Counted from the stretch's first letter, positions 17,717 to 27,166 are shown. The stretch: DNA of 64,000 nt from Desulfovibrionales bacterium (GCA_030156255.1 JASGMV010000003.1:48215-112214); one strand, 5' to 3'. The notes: generated by a model from the sequence alone, not told the origin. A program made the numbers and translations.

Positions 17717-19669
17717 TCAGGAAAGCTGTCTGAATTGAGACAGGGCGCGCTCGAGTTTCGTGCGCAGGGGAGAATTTTTTGGACTTTGAGCCATGACGAA
17801 TTCAGCGGTTGCGATGATGTTTTTCCATCGGGGACGGGCCGGCAGAGTTTCCTTGCTCAAATATCGATCAAGGGTCTGGGTGCGGACGTATCCGTTTTTT
17901 TCAATGTAGGCGCTCCAGATTCCGGATTGTTCGGCCAAATCCGCCTTGACCCGGCCGGTGGACTCCCAGCACTCAAGTGCGCAGAGCATGATTCGCACCC
18001 CCAGATCGCGTTTGTCCATGAGCTTTTCCTGCGTCCTGAACACCACGGCGTACAAACCTTTTTCGAAATCCAACAGGGAGACCTTCACGGAAGCGTCCAA
18101 AGCAACGCCGTCGGCGGTGAGCAACCGGCGCATCGCCGGGGTGGCCGGGGAGGCCGGGGAGAGCGGAAGTTTCGGAAGTTTTTCGCAGCCGGCGCCCGTA
18201 TCCCCGGGATCGGCTTCGCCTATGAAGGCGGCAAGATTTTTTCCTTGAATGTCTTTGAAGCGGTAGCCGGTCAAAGCCGTAAACGTCCGGTTGCAAAAAT
18301 TGATTTCGTATTCGCCGCCGACCGCCACCACGGCGTCTTCGATGGAATCGAGCATTTTCGAAAACTGCTTTTGTTTACGCCGTTGCTCGTATTCCGCTTC
18401 TTTTCTGGATTTCAGCTGCTCCGACACGTCATCGATCTTCGCCATTGTCTCCGCAAAACGGACGGACATGAGCGCGGAGTACGAAAGGATGAAAATGAAA
18501 GCTCCGAGGTGGGTGAAGTCGGTTGAGTTGATGATGTTGAGATCAAAAAGGATTCCATCAAATTCGGAATATCCCAATGCGAGATATCCGGGAGCCAAAA
18601 AAGCGGCCCCTTTCCGTTTTTGAATCAGGTCCATGGTAAACGCCGCAAACAGATAAAGGTAGGCGGTCCTGCTGATCAAATAGTAGTCAAACGCGACGTC
18701 CGAGTAAGCGTTCGGAGGGGTCGCGAGTATATAGAGGAAAAAGGAGCCGCCGATAACAATGTAAATCCGATTGACGATCTTTCCGATTTTTTTTGGAAAA
18801 ACAGCGTGGTAAAAAAGAAGGAGCAAAGGAATCGCAAGCCCGAAAGGCAAGAGACAGATATCGATGTACCAATTCCAGGGAATTTTTAAAATCCGGGCCG
18901 CCAAGAATGCGGACTGAGGATTGAAAACGGTCCCGACGCACCAAACGATGCAAAAAAGTCCGAAATAAAGATTCTCCTTGTTCGCTTTCCGCATCCAGAA
19001 AATCACCAGATGAAACACGCCCATGATCAGCAATGCCCCGCCGGTGACGGCCCCGGTGACGCGGCGCAAGTTGATCATGTCCTCGATCTGCTCACGGAGC
19101 CCGATACGGACACCGGAATGAATTCCACCTTGGTCATTGTGAAAATTGGAGACTTCGAGAATGATCTCGTTGCGTCCGCCTTTCGGAGAGAAGCAGGGAG
19201 TCAGCAGGTGCTTACGCGGCTTTTCCGATTCGGCGTCGTTTCCGACCACCCCGGACTCGGCAAGCACCCGACCGTTGACGGATACGCGGCAGACGGAAAG
19301 CAGCCCGGAAAGGTACAGGCATTTCGGCTTTCCATCGTCATCAAGCCGAACATTCAGGCGGTATACCCCCCGCCCGGTCGAAGCAAGCGGAACACCTCGG
19401 AATGTTGACTCTTTCCAAATCGCTGGCAGAGGATAAAAGTCTTTTTGTCCACCGCGCGGCAGGCATTCCGAAAGGCTTGGATCGTCCTGCGGGCAAAGAT
19501 AAAATTCCCATTCCCCATCGAGGGGGGCGGGACCCTGCATTTTAAAATTTCGCCCTGAAAGGTCGATTTCGCCTTTCACCGCCCGGGAGGCATTGGTATC
19601 GGCTGAACCGGCGCAACCGGCGAGGAACAGCAAAAAGAGGATCGGCGGAAGCGGCAAGATTCGAATCAT
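17717..19669 (-). CDS. 7TM sensor lipoprotein (7TMR-DISM type) with PAS domain and unrecognised C-terminal domain
   Basis: 650 residues. The order seen is a lipoprotein signal (LFLLFLAGCAGS), an extracellular beta-sandwich sensor domain (about residues 40-185, of the 7TMR-DISMED2 kind that binds carbohydrate-like ligands), seven hydrophobic segments (about 200-390), a short coiled coil rich in K/E/Q/R, a PAS domain (about 415-545, with NRTFTALTGYRFKDIQG) and a C-terminal region of about 100 residues (WESTGRVKADLAEQSGIWS..RTQTLDRYL). The last region lacks kinase, GGDEF or LuxR motifs. Start chosen at ATG 19669; an in-frame TTG lies 12 bases upstream. It may regulate the hydrolase genes that follow, but nothing in sequence proves it. 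Confidence 0.78.
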   Translation of the reverse strand: MIRILPLPPILFLLFLAGCAGSADTNASRAVKGEIDLSGRNFKMQGPAPLDGEWEFYLCPQDDPSLSECLPRGGQKDFYPLPAIWKESTFRGVPLASTGRGVYRLNVRLDDDGKPKCLYLSGLLSVCRVSVNGRVLAESGVVGNDAESEKPRKHLLTPCFSPKGGRNEIILEVSNFHNDQGGIHSGVRIGLREQIEDMINLRRVTGAVTGGALLIMGVFHLVIFWMRKANKENLYFGLFCIVWCVGTVFNPQSAFLAARILKIPWNWYIDICLLPFGLAIPLLLLFYHAVFPKKIGKIVNRIYIVIGGSFFLYILATPPNAYSDVAFDYYLISRTAYLYLFAAFTMDLIQKRKGAAFLAPGYLALGYSEFDGILFDLNIINSTDFTHLGAFIFILSYSALMSVRFAETMAKIDDVSEQLKSRKEAEYEQRRKQKQFSKMLDSIEDAVVAVGGEYEINFCNRTFTALTGYRFKDIQGKNLAAFIGEADPGDTGAGCEKLPKLPLSPASPATPAMRRLLTADGVALDASVKVSLLDFEKGLYAVVFRTQEKLMDKRDLGVRIMLCALECWESTGRVKADLAEQSGIWSAYIEKNGYVRTQTLDRYLSKETLPARPRWKNIIATAEFVMAQSPKNSPLRTKLERALSQFRQLS

Positions 19670-19681
19670 TGACAGTTTCAA

Positions 19682-20063
19682 TCCGTGTCGCAGAGTGGCG
19701 CGTTAAGCTGAAAGCAGACCTTAAATCATTTCTAATGAGGCTTCTTCAAAACGTCAAACCCCGCCGTTATGGATGGCCTCGCTGTCGGCATGATCTTTTC
19801 CAGAATTTTGGAGCGGCCGCCCCGAAGCTAGCTGCGGTTCTTGTCCTTGAGTATGGCAATCGTGTTTGTGTCGTCCTCTCTTCAGTCCCTCCTCGGCCGC
19901 CGTCCGCATCAGTACGGCGGTGGCGATGGTCTGGAGCAGGGGCCGCCAGATTACCCGCACCGCCCCCACGCCCAACAGGAACAGACCAATGACCCGGCTG
20001 AGATTGACGATGATCATCACGGCCAGCACAAAGACTGCGGCGCCGAGGATAAGCGGCCGAGTA
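19682..20063. other. Intergenic stretch with a possible decayed membrane gene
   Basis: A minus-strand frame (19754-20029 from its first ATG, open up to the end of the TetR gene) has a hydrophobic N-terminal half with the look of one or two membrane helices (LSRVIGLFLLGVGAVRVIW) and then turns hydrophilic and low in character. It has no ribosome site. It may be the remnant of a small membrane protein once co-transcribed with the TetR gene. I would not call it an intact gene. Confidence 0.3.
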
Positions 20064-20705
20064 TTATTCTTGTCTTGTGATACCGTTCAGAAATATTTCC
20101 ACGGCATTGCTCACAAGCTCTTCTCTTTCTTCCTGCTCGGGAGGCTCCCGAAGCCGCAACAGCACCTGCAGGTAGAGATTGTCGCGCAGCATGCCGACGA
20201 AAAGTCTTGCCGCCAACCGACTATCCAAGTGGACGATCTCTCCACGCTCCATGGCGAGGTCGAACAACACGGCCAAGCTTGACGCCGCAGCCCCCGGTCC
20301 GGCCTCAAAGTACGCCTTGGCGAGTTCTGGAAAACGCACTCCATCGATGAGCGCAAGCCTGGAAAGGTCGAGCGCGGGCGGGCTGAGGAGAGCTGCAACG
20401 AGTCTGTTCGCAAAGCAAAGCAAGCTTTCTTTCAGATTTTTATTTTTATCGGGCTCCTGCCGGACGGGAGCAAGAATTTGCGTGGCGACTTGTGTGACCA
20501 GGGCTTGGAAAAGTCCTTCCTTGCCGCCGAAGTGGGTGTAGATACTTCGCCGTGAACCGCCAGCCCGGCTGATGATGTCGTCAAGATTGGTAGCCGCATA
20601 CCCCTTTTCCAAAAATTCGCCCGTCGCCGCCTTGAGAAGCCGTTCATACCGCTGTTCCGCAGACAGCCTTTTTTTCTTCCGGCTTACACAATTCATTTTC
20701 GTCAT
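20064..20705 (-). CDS. TetR-family transcriptional regulator
   Basis: 213 residues. The N-terminal helix-turn-helix (about residues 18-65) shows the TetR pattern AATGEFLEKGYAATNLDDIISRAGGSRRSIYTHFGGKEGLF. The C-terminal ligand domain is divergent, as usual for the family, but resembles the AefR-like type with a long helix bundle. It is divergent from the CoA-dehydratase activase genes, and the 128-bp intergenic region carries two copies of a 16-bp palindrome that overlap a promoter, so it most likely represses that operon and itself. The ligand is unknown; an acyl-CoA or 2-hydroxyacid is plausible. Confidence 0.92.
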   Translation of the reverse strand: MTKMNCVSRKKKRLSAEQRYERLLKAATGEFLEKGYAATNLDDIISRAGGSRRSIYTHFGGKEGLFQALVTQVATQILAPVRQEPDKNKNLKESLLCFANRLVAALLSPPALDLSRLALIDGVRFPELAKAYFEAGPGAAASSLAVLFDLAMERGEIVHLDSRLAARLFVGMLRDNLYLQVLLRLREPPEQEEREELVSNAVEIFLNGITRQE

Positions 20706-20735
20706 CAGCCTGCTCGCTCGGTTTCGTATTTTTTC

Positions 20736-20763
20736 TTGACTTGGTACTGAAGAATACCATAAT
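20736..20763 (+). promoter_or_regulatory. Sigma-70-type promoter for the activase operon
   Basis: TTGACT (20736-20741) and CATAAT (20758-20763) are separated by 16 bp; each differs from consensus at one position. The first TetR operator copy fills the spacer and touches the -10 box, so binding would block RNA polymerase. Confidence 0.65.
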
Positions 20764-20787
20764 CGTCAATAGGTACTCAACAATACC
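20743..20787. promoter_or_regulatory. Duplicated TetR operator
   Basis: Two copies of GGTACT-N4-AATACC at 20743-20758 and 20772-20787, 29 bp apart start to start. Each is an imperfect palindrome with one mismatch; the N4 differs (GAAG, CAAC) while the arms are identical, which points to selection on the arms. The position between divergent genes fits autoregulation. Confidence 0.75.
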
Positions 20788-20848
20788 AAGTCCGCGCATC
20801 CCCATCCCCATGGAGGAAAGCAGGCTAGAATAATTGAGAGAAGGGCTG

Positions 20849-22963
20849 ATGACCGCTAAAAAATGCTCCGGATCAAACGCATCCCTCTTGTCGCCATCAA
20901 GACGACAACAGCCCGATCCTCTCTTGGCGTTACAGGCTGCGAAACAACATCGGCAACCTCCCCAAGTCTACCTGGCCGGCCTGGATGTTGGCAGTACGAC
21001 AGCAAAGTTGGTCATCCTGGATTCGAGCGGGAATTTGTGCGTTCAGCACTATTGCCGCCATGGCTCCAATGTCCTTGGTGTTCTCCCGAAAATTTTCGGA
21101 GAGGTCGCGGCAAGGATCTGCGACGTCCCCATCTCGATCACCGTCACCGGCTCCGCCGGAATAGGCATCGCCGAGTCATGCGAAATTCCCTTTATCCAGG
21201 AGGTCAACGCTTCTATAGATGTTGCTCGCAGGTTCTTTCCCCAGGCTTCGACACTGATCGACATCGGCGGAGAAGACAGCAAAATCGTATTCTTCTCCCC
21301 AGAGCGGCCTCCAGATATTCGCATGAACGGCAGTTGCGCCGGGGGCACCGGCGCTTTCATCGACCAGATGGCCGAACTGCTTGGCGTCTCTCCGGAGCGG
21401 CTGGACGCTCTGGCCGGAGAAGCTCGCCGCATCCACCCGATAGCGTCGCGTTGCGGGGTGTTCGCCAAGACGGACATCCAAAATCTATTGAGCCGAAAGA
21501 TCGACCTGCCGGACATCTGCGCGTCCATCCTGCATGCGGTCATATTGCAGAACTTGGCGACCCTGGCCCACGGAATGGCTGTTCGTCCGCCGATCCTCCT
21601 TAGTGGCGGACCGTTTTCGTTTCTCACGAACCTGCGCCAAGCCCTGCGCCGCATCCTGAAGTTGGCCGAATCCGACGTCCTTACTCCCAAATTCGGCCAG
21701 TATCTTCCCGCATGGGGGGCGGCCCTGGCGAGTGGAAAATCCAAAAGCGCCGATACGCTGCAAAGGTGGTGCGAACGAATGTGCAGCCCGGCTGCCTGCA
21801 ACGTTGCGCCCACCAGCCAGCGAAAACGTCTCCCCGCCCTTTTCGATGACCAGAAGGAGTTTCTTGCCTGGAAGTCGCAACGAGCCGTTGCGGACATTCC
21901 CTCGGTCCCCTTGCAACTGGCTGCCCCGCCGTTATTCCTTGGAATCGATTCAGGCTCCACCACGACCAAGCTCCTGGCCTTGGACGCCGTCGGAAAGATG
22001 GTCTTCGGGGCATACCGGCCGAATCTCGGCGCCCCCCTGGAAACCGTCGGCGCCGTTTTGCGGGAGTTGCGCTCGGCATGCGCAGGCATGCCCTTGCCTC
22101 GGATCGGGGCAGCGGCGGTAACCGGATACGGTGAGGATCTGATCCGTGCGGCGTTCAACCTGCGCCTCGGCATAGTCGAGACGTTCGCCCACTGGCGCGG
22201 CGCGATGCTGCTGGACCCCGACGTTTCCTTCATTCTCGACATCGGCGGACAGGATATGAAAGCCATCTTCGTCAACGAACGCAGCATCCAGCGCATCGAG
22301 ATAAACGAGGCCTGCTCCTCGGGCTGCGGCTCGTTCATCGAAGGCTTTGCCCAAACTCTCGGCCTGAGCGCCGAAGAATTTTCCCAAAAAGCCTGCATGT
22401 CGCGTGAGCCCTGCGACCTGGGCACCCGTTGCACGGTGTTCATGAACTCCCGGATCAAACAGGCTCAGCGCGAAAAAGCGGCTATCGAAGACATCGCCGC
22501 AGGGCTGGCCTATGCCGTGATCAAGAATGCGCTCTATAAGGTCCTGAAGCTTCGGGACCCGAAAGAGCTTGGAGGACACATTGTCGTCCAGGGGGGCGCG
22601 TTTCGGAACATGGCGGTGGTTCGGGCCTTGGAGTTATTGACGGGGCAGACCGTTTCGTCGCCCAGTCGACCGGAACTGATGGGAGCCTACGGCGCGGCCC
22701 TGCTGGCCAGGGAGCAATACGAGCGCAACGGTGGTGGAGACATGATGGACCTGAACCGGTTGTGCTCGCAGGACGGACGGCGCATGCAAACACTTCATTG
22801 CAACGGATGCGCCAACCAGTGCTCGGTCACGGAATTTCGTTTCCATGACGGGCATAAGTACTTCATCGGCAACAAGTGCGAACGGATTTTCGTCAATCGC
22901 GGGGAAGAAAAGACGGCGGGGGTGAATATTTTTACATTGAGGAACAGAAACGTATTCCTATGA
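20849..22963 (+). CDS. CoA-dehydratase activase (BcrA/BadF ASKHA ATPase, duplicated), N-terminal half of a split activase
   Basis: 704 residues. Two tandem ASKHA ATPase domains are visible, the first beginning GLDVGSTTAKLVILD (about residue 43) with NGSCAGGTGAFIDQM, the second beginning GIDSGSTTTKLLALD (about residue 365) with NEACSSGCGSFIEGF. In archetype activases the cysteines of such motifs hold a [4Fe-4S] cluster and ATP drives one electron into a 2-hydroxyacyl-CoA dehydratase. The C-terminal 50 residues (CNGCANQCSVTEF..GNKCER) start the cysteine-rich linker seen in single-chain homologues of about 1,400 residues. Start at ATG 20849 with GAAGG upstream. The stop overlaps the next start (ATGA, 22960-22963). 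Confidence 0.9.
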   Translation: MTAKKCSGSNASLLSPSRRQQPDPLLALQAAKQHRQPPQVYLAGLDVGSTTAKLVILDSSGNLCVQHYCRHGSNVLGVLPKIFGEVAARICDVPISITVTGSAGIGIAESCEIPFIQEVNASIDVARRFFPQASTLIDIGGEDSKIVFFSPERPPDIRMNGSCAGGTGAFIDQMAELLGVSPERLDALAGEARRIHPIASRCGVFAKTDIQNLLSRKIDLPDICASILHAVILQNLATLAHGMAVRPPILLSGGPFSFLTNLRQALRRILKLAESDVLTPKFGQYLPAWGAALASGKSKSADTLQRWCERMCSPAACNVAPTSQRKRLPALFDDQKEFLAWKSQRAVADIPSVPLQLAAPPLFLGIDSGSTTTKLLALDAVGKMVFGAYRPNLGAPLETVGAVLRELRSACAGMPLPRIGAAAVTGYGEDLIRAAFNLRLGIVETFAHWRGAMLLDPDVSFILDIGGQDMKAIFVNERSIQRIEINEACSSGCGSFIEGFAQTLGLSAEEFSQKACMSREPCDLGTRCTVFMNSRIKQAQREKAAIEDIAAGLAYAVIKNALYKVLKLRDPKELGGHIVVQGGAFRNMAVVRALELLTGQTVSSPSRPELMGAYGAALLAREQYERNGGGDMMDLNRLCSQDGRRMQTLHCNGCANQCSVTEFRFHDGHKYFIGNKCERIFVNRGEEKTAGVNIFTLRNRNVFL

Positions 22964-25221
22964 GTCAGGAGAGCAAATATCCGGGAAAGAGTCTTCGGAT
23001 CGGCGTTCCCCGCATCTTGGGCATGTTCGAGATGTTCCCCTTTTGGAAAACACTCTTGGCGGAATGTGGGTTCGAGGTCGTGCTTTCGGCGCCCTCCGAC
23101 CAAGCGCTTTACGAGAACGGCGTATGTTCGGTCATGTCCGACAACATCTGCTTCCCTGCGAAAATTGCCCACGGCCACGTCGCGAACCTGCTGGAGCAAG
23201 GCGTCGACAGGATATTCTACCCCCACGTGGTCCATAACGACCTTGAAGACGCCACGGCCGTCAACAGTTTCAACTGCCCGATCGTCTCCGCCTACGGAGA
23301 AGTCCTGAAGGGAGCGTTCGGGCTTGGCGAAAACGGTTTGCCGCCTCTCGACTCTCCGGCGGTTTCCTTTCGGGATGAGCATCTCCTGTGCAAAGCCTGC
23401 CGTCGTTATACGCAAACGCTCGGGGTTCCGAAACAACGGTTTCGGAAAGCCTTCGACGCAGCTCGGGCCGCTCAGTCGACATACCGGGAGGAGATCGTCC
23501 GCCAGGGAAGGAAAATTCTTGATCGAGAGCACAACAATCAACGCCCGCTCATTGTCCTCGCCGGTCGTCCCTATCATGCCGACCCGCAGATCGAGCATCA
23601 CACCTCGAATATTCTCTCTGAGTTGGGAGCCGACGTCATCCCGGCCGATGCCGTGTCGGGGCTGTGCAAACCGTGCTGGGACGAGTGGGGAGTCCTCTCC
23701 CGATGGGCTTATCCCAATCGCGTGATGAAGTCGGCGCAGTGGGTGGCGGACCAGGAATCCCCTTACATCCAACTTGTGATGCTGAGTTCGTTCGGATGCG
23801 GACCCGACGCCTTCATCGCGGACGCCATCAGCGATGTCCTGGCTTCGTCCGGAAAGATCTTCACGTTGATCAAGGTCGACGACGTCTCCAACACGGGCTC
23901 CATCCGTCTGCGGCTCCGGTCCCTCATTGAGACGCTCCGCTGGAGCCCGGCCGGGGTCTCCGTATCAAACCCCAGCTCCACCCGAAAGCCGTCCGTGAGA
24001 ACCGAAACGCCAAGCACGCTCATCACACCCTTTTTTTCCGAATACTACTCTCCATTGATCCCTTCGGCGCTCAAGCCCTTGGGGTATGACCTGCATACCC
24101 TGCCCCCGCCGGATAGTCTTTCCGTCGAATACGGCCTCCGGTACACCAACAACGACGCCTGCTACCCGGCAATCATTACGGTGGGGGACATCATCAAGGC
24201 TTTTGCACACGGAGGGTACGATCCGGACAACACGGCCGTGACCATGACGCAGACAGGGGGGCAATGCCGAGCGTCAAGTTACGTACCAACAATCAAACGC
24301 GCATTGGCCAAGGCCGGGTATGGCGGAGTTCCGGTTTGCTCTATTTCCACGAAAGGTGCTCAAGCGAGTGAAAAGCCGGTCATCAAGTTGAACTCGCTCC
24401 ATTTTTTCCGACAGGCCCTTCATGGCTTGTTCTATGCCGACGCCATCGCGTGCATGTACCACCGCTGCGCAGTCCGGGAGCGCCGCACCGGCGAAGCGTT
24501 GAGCATCCGCGACAAGTACCTGAAGGCAGGAGCGTCCTGCCTCGAAAGCGAGCCGAACTCCCTACTGCCGCTGCTCACCGAAGCCGTGGACGCCTTCAGT
24601 GAGACTCTCGCGAGCGAAGCCCCCCGGCCGAGGGTGGGTGTCGTCGGCGAGATATACCTCAAATACAACGCATTCAGCCAAATGCATATTGTGGATTGGC
24701 TTATCTCCCAAGGCGTTGAAGTCACCATTCCGGCCCTTTCCGATTTCTTCCTGCAATACTTCATCAACACAAAAGTAAACAGAAAGCAGCAGCTGAGTAG
24801 ATTTCTTCCCCTCAACATTCTGGAAGAACCGTTTGAAAAGCTGATCGCCCGGTGGATTCACAGGTACGAGGAGGTCTTGGGCCGTTTCCGTTTGGCTGAA
24901 CCGTCAATGAGGATGTCCCAAAAGGCGGCCCTGGCTTCGGAGATCGTCAGTCTCGTCAACCAATATGGCGAAGGTTGGTTGATTCCCGCCGACATTTCGT
25001 ATTTCGCAACACTAGGCATCTCCAACATCATCAGTGTCCAGCCCTTTGGTTGTATCGCAAACCACATCGTCGCCAAAGGAATAGAACGCACCGTCAAACG
25101 ACGCTACCCGTTGACCAACCTGCTGTTCATCGATTTCGAGCCGGGGACGAGTGAAGTTAATATACTGAATCGGCTGCGCTATCTCATCCATTATAGCGCA
25201 GCCTCAGAAGCCCCCCAATGA
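22960..25221 (+). CDS. CoA-dehydratase activase-related protein (DUF2229 / HgdB-like domain), C-terminal half
   Basis: 753 residues. It begins with the DUF2229 domain (IGVPRILGMFEMFPFWKTLL, then VCSVMSDNICFPAKIAHGH) and continues into a second part with the cysteine-containing NDACYPAIITVGD and MTQTGGQCRASSY and a C-terminal HgdB/HgdC-like fold ending in DFEPGTSEVNILNRL. In many anaerobes these domains are fused behind the ASKHA ATPases in one chain; here they are a separate gene whose start overlaps the previous stop by 4 bases. No separate dehydratase alpha/beta subunits occur in the window, so the partner enzyme is unknown; these large proteins may themselves reduce CoA esters or other hard-to-reduce substrates. 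Confidence 0.85.
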   Translation: MSQESKYPGKSLRIGVPRILGMFEMFPFWKTLLAECGFEVVLSAPSDQALYENGVCSVMSDNICFPAKIAHGHVANLLEQGVDRIFYPHVVHNDLEDATAVNSFNCPIVSAYGEVLKGAFGLGENGLPPLDSPAVSFRDEHLLCKACRRYTQTLGVPKQRFRKAFDAARAAQSTYREEIVRQGRKILDREHNNQRPLIVLAGRPYHADPQIEHHTSNILSELGADVIPADAVSGLCKPCWDEWGVLSRWAYPNRVMKSAQWVADQESPYIQLVMLSSFGCGPDAFIADAISDVLASSGKIFTLIKVDDVSNTGSIRLRLRSLIETLRWSPAGVSVSNPSSTRKPSVRTETPSTLITPFFSEYYSPLIPSALKPLGYDLHTLPPPDSLSVEYGLRYTNNDACYPAIITVGDIIKAFAHGGYDPDNTAVTMTQTGGQCRASSYVPTIKRALAKAGYGGVPVCSISTKGAQASEKPVIKLNSLHFFRQALHGLFYADAIACMYHRCAVRERRTGEALSIRDKYLKAGASCLESEPNSLLPLLTEAVDAFSETLASEAPRPRVGVVGEIYLKYNAFSQMHIVDWLISQGVEVTIPALSDFFLQYFINTKVNRKQQLSRFLPLNILEEPFEKLIARWIHRYEEVLGRFRLAEPSMRMSQKAALASEIVSLVNQYGEGWLIPADISYFATLGISNIISVQPFGCIANHIVAKGIERTVKRRYPLTNLLFIDFEPGTSEVNILNRLRYLIHYSAASEAPQ

Positions 25222-25252
25222 ATACGCCGCCCTTTCCCCGGAGAGCAATCAT

Positions 25253-25660
25253 TCAGCTCACTTCCTGCCGTAATCCGGAGATTGGCGTTGGGAATCTCTT
25301 TAAATTCCTGCAACAACATATCCCTTTGGAAGCGATGGCATTGCAACTATTCGATTCTGAAAGATATCTGCTGTCCACCATCAACTGATCCACGACACGC
25401 AGGTCGATTTTCAACACCGATCCGAGACGAGGAGTTTCCTTACTCGCTTCAACAACGTTCGCCGCCACCGGCAATCCGACGTGCCATCAGGTAGAGATTT
25501 GCATCGTACACGTATTCCTCGCCGCCGAGCATAACGCGTTTCGCCCCTTGGGCTACGAGGCAAATGCAGGGTTCGTACATGCCGCTCATCGGTTCCGTAG
25601 GCGCTTCATATCCGGCGAGATCCGTCCTGGAATTTCAGTTTCCAGCCGGTGGTTCTTCTC
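25253..25660 (-). pseudogene. AraC-type regulator remnant (N-terminal ligand domain only)
   Basis: On the minus strand, a frame around 25580-25449 reads MYEPCICLVAQGAKRVMLGG and EYVYDANLYL, the characteristic start of the AraC_N cupin-like domain. It stops at TGA (25449-25451). The continuation of the domain (ANVVEASKETPRLGSVLKIDL) lies in another frame from about 25474 down to 25253. The frameshift, missing start and absence of the C-terminal helix-turn-helix show a broken gene. It may once have regulated the alcohol dehydrogenase gene, from which it is divergent. Confidence 0.65.
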
Positions 25661-25973
25661 GGTCCATCGGGGAATTTGATTCGCCGGCGCTTGACGCGAA
25701 GCGCGCAGGACGGCGTCGACTGCCATGGGTTGACGACTCATCATGCTCCAATTCTCTTTGTTTCTTTTTACCAGAACCGACCGACCGTGAACAATCTGTT
25801 CGTTGGATCTTTCAGATGATCAGGCAAAAATTTGAGAGAATTGGTCTATCCGATTTTGGTCGCTGGGCCTTAAAAAAACGAGTATACATCGGATAGGGGC
25901 CCTCACGGCCTTCACCCATGATTCTCGTCAGTAATCTTGCTGCTAACAGAATAACCATCCATGGAGGCGACGT

Positions 25974-27161
25974 ATGAATTTTGAATCCTACAACCCCACG
26001 AAACTGATATTCGGCGCTGGAGCGCTTTCACGATTGGGGGAAGTCGCAAGTGAATACGGCAAGAAAGCCCTGATCGTCACTGGCGGCGGAAGCGTCAAAC
26101 GCACCGGGGTCTTCGACCGCGCGGTGGAGAGCCTGAAAAGCGCGGGCGTGGCCTACGCCGAATGCGCCGGCGTCGAGCCCAACCCGCGTATCTCGTCCGT
26201 CCGACGCGGCGTGAAGGCCGCACGCGAGGAAAGCTGCGACATGGTCATCGCCATTGGCGGCGGCAGCGCCATGGACGCTTCGAAGGTGATCGCGGCGGGC
26301 GTACTCTATGACGGCGACCCCTGGGATCTGATCGGACACGGACAGGCGAACTGGGTGATCCCCACGCAGGCCCTGCCGATCATCACCGTGCCCACCATGG
26401 CCGCCACCGGTTCGGAGATGAACGAGGGCGCGGTCATTTCGAACGAAGACTCGAAGATCAAGTCCTTCGTCTCCGCCACATGCCTCTTCCCGAAAGTCGC
26501 GCTGGCCGATCCCGAATTGACCGTGACCCTTCCGAAGGACCAGACCGCTTACGGCGTGTGCGACATCATCACTCACGTGACCGAAGGCTATTTCAACGGA
26601 GTGGACGGTACGCCCATCCAAGACCGCTTCGCCGAAGGCGTCATCATCAACGCCATCGAATGGGGTAGGAAGGCCGTGGCCGACGGCAACGACCTGGAGG
26701 CGCGCGCACAGGTCCAATGGGCTTCGATCGTGGCGCTCAACGGCTGGGTTCAGGCGGGGGTGCACATGCTGGCGCCGGTGCACATGATCGAGCACGCGCT
26801 TTCCGCCCACCACGACATCACGCACGGCGCGGGGCTGGCCATCGTCAATCCGGCATGGATGCGTTTCGCCGCCAAGGTCCGCCCCGAGCGCTTCGCCCAG
26901 TTCGCGCAACGCGTTTTCGGCCTGTCCCCCGAGGGCAAGGACGATATGACCCTGGCCATGGAAGGCATCGACGCGTTTGTCGAGTTCCTGCGCTCCATCG
27001 GCTGTCCGACCCGTCTGTCCGAGGTGGGCATCGGCGACGAACTCTTTGAGCAATATGCGGAAGACGCCAAATTGGTGGTGCATGACGGAAACGGCAACCT
27101 TGCCGGCCGTCCCCCGCTGACCAAGGACGACATCGTCGAAATCCTGCGCTCGGCTCTTTAG
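25974..27161 (+). CDS. Iron-containing alcohol dehydrogenase (butanol dehydrogenase-like)
   Basis: 395 residues, group III alcohol dehydrogenase. The N-terminal NAD(P) domain has VTGGGSVKRTGVFD and GGGSAMDASKVIAAG; the C-terminal domain has the metal-binding pattern with D in DIITHVTE, and histidines in MLAPVHMIEHALSAHHDITHGAG. It reduces aldehydes to alcohols or the reverse. GGAGG lies about 6 bases before ATG 25974. It is monocistronic, with a strong terminator immediately after. The length and NAD-domain details are closest to the BdhA/YqhD-like branch; the natural substrate could be a short-chain aldehyde. Confidence 0.9.
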   Translation: MNFESYNPTKLIFGAGALSRLGEVASEYGKKALIVTGGGSVKRTGVFDRAVESLKSAGVAYAECAGVEPNPRISSVRRGVKAAREESCDMVIAIGGGSAMDASKVIAAGVLYDGDPWDLIGHGQANWVIPTQALPIITVPTMAATGSEMNEGAVISNEDSKIKSFVSATCLFPKVALADPELTVTLPKDQTAYGVCDIITHVTEGYFNGVDGTPIQDRFAEGVIINAIEWGRKAVADGNDLEARAQVQWASIVALNGWVQAGVHMLAPVHMIEHALSAHHDITHGAGLAIVNPAWMRFAAKVRPERFAQFAQRVFGLSPEGKDDMTLAMEGIDAFVEFLRSIGCPTRLSEVGIGDELFEQYAEDAKLVVHDGNGNLAGRPPLTKDDIVEILRSAL

Positions 27162-27166
27162 ATTGG

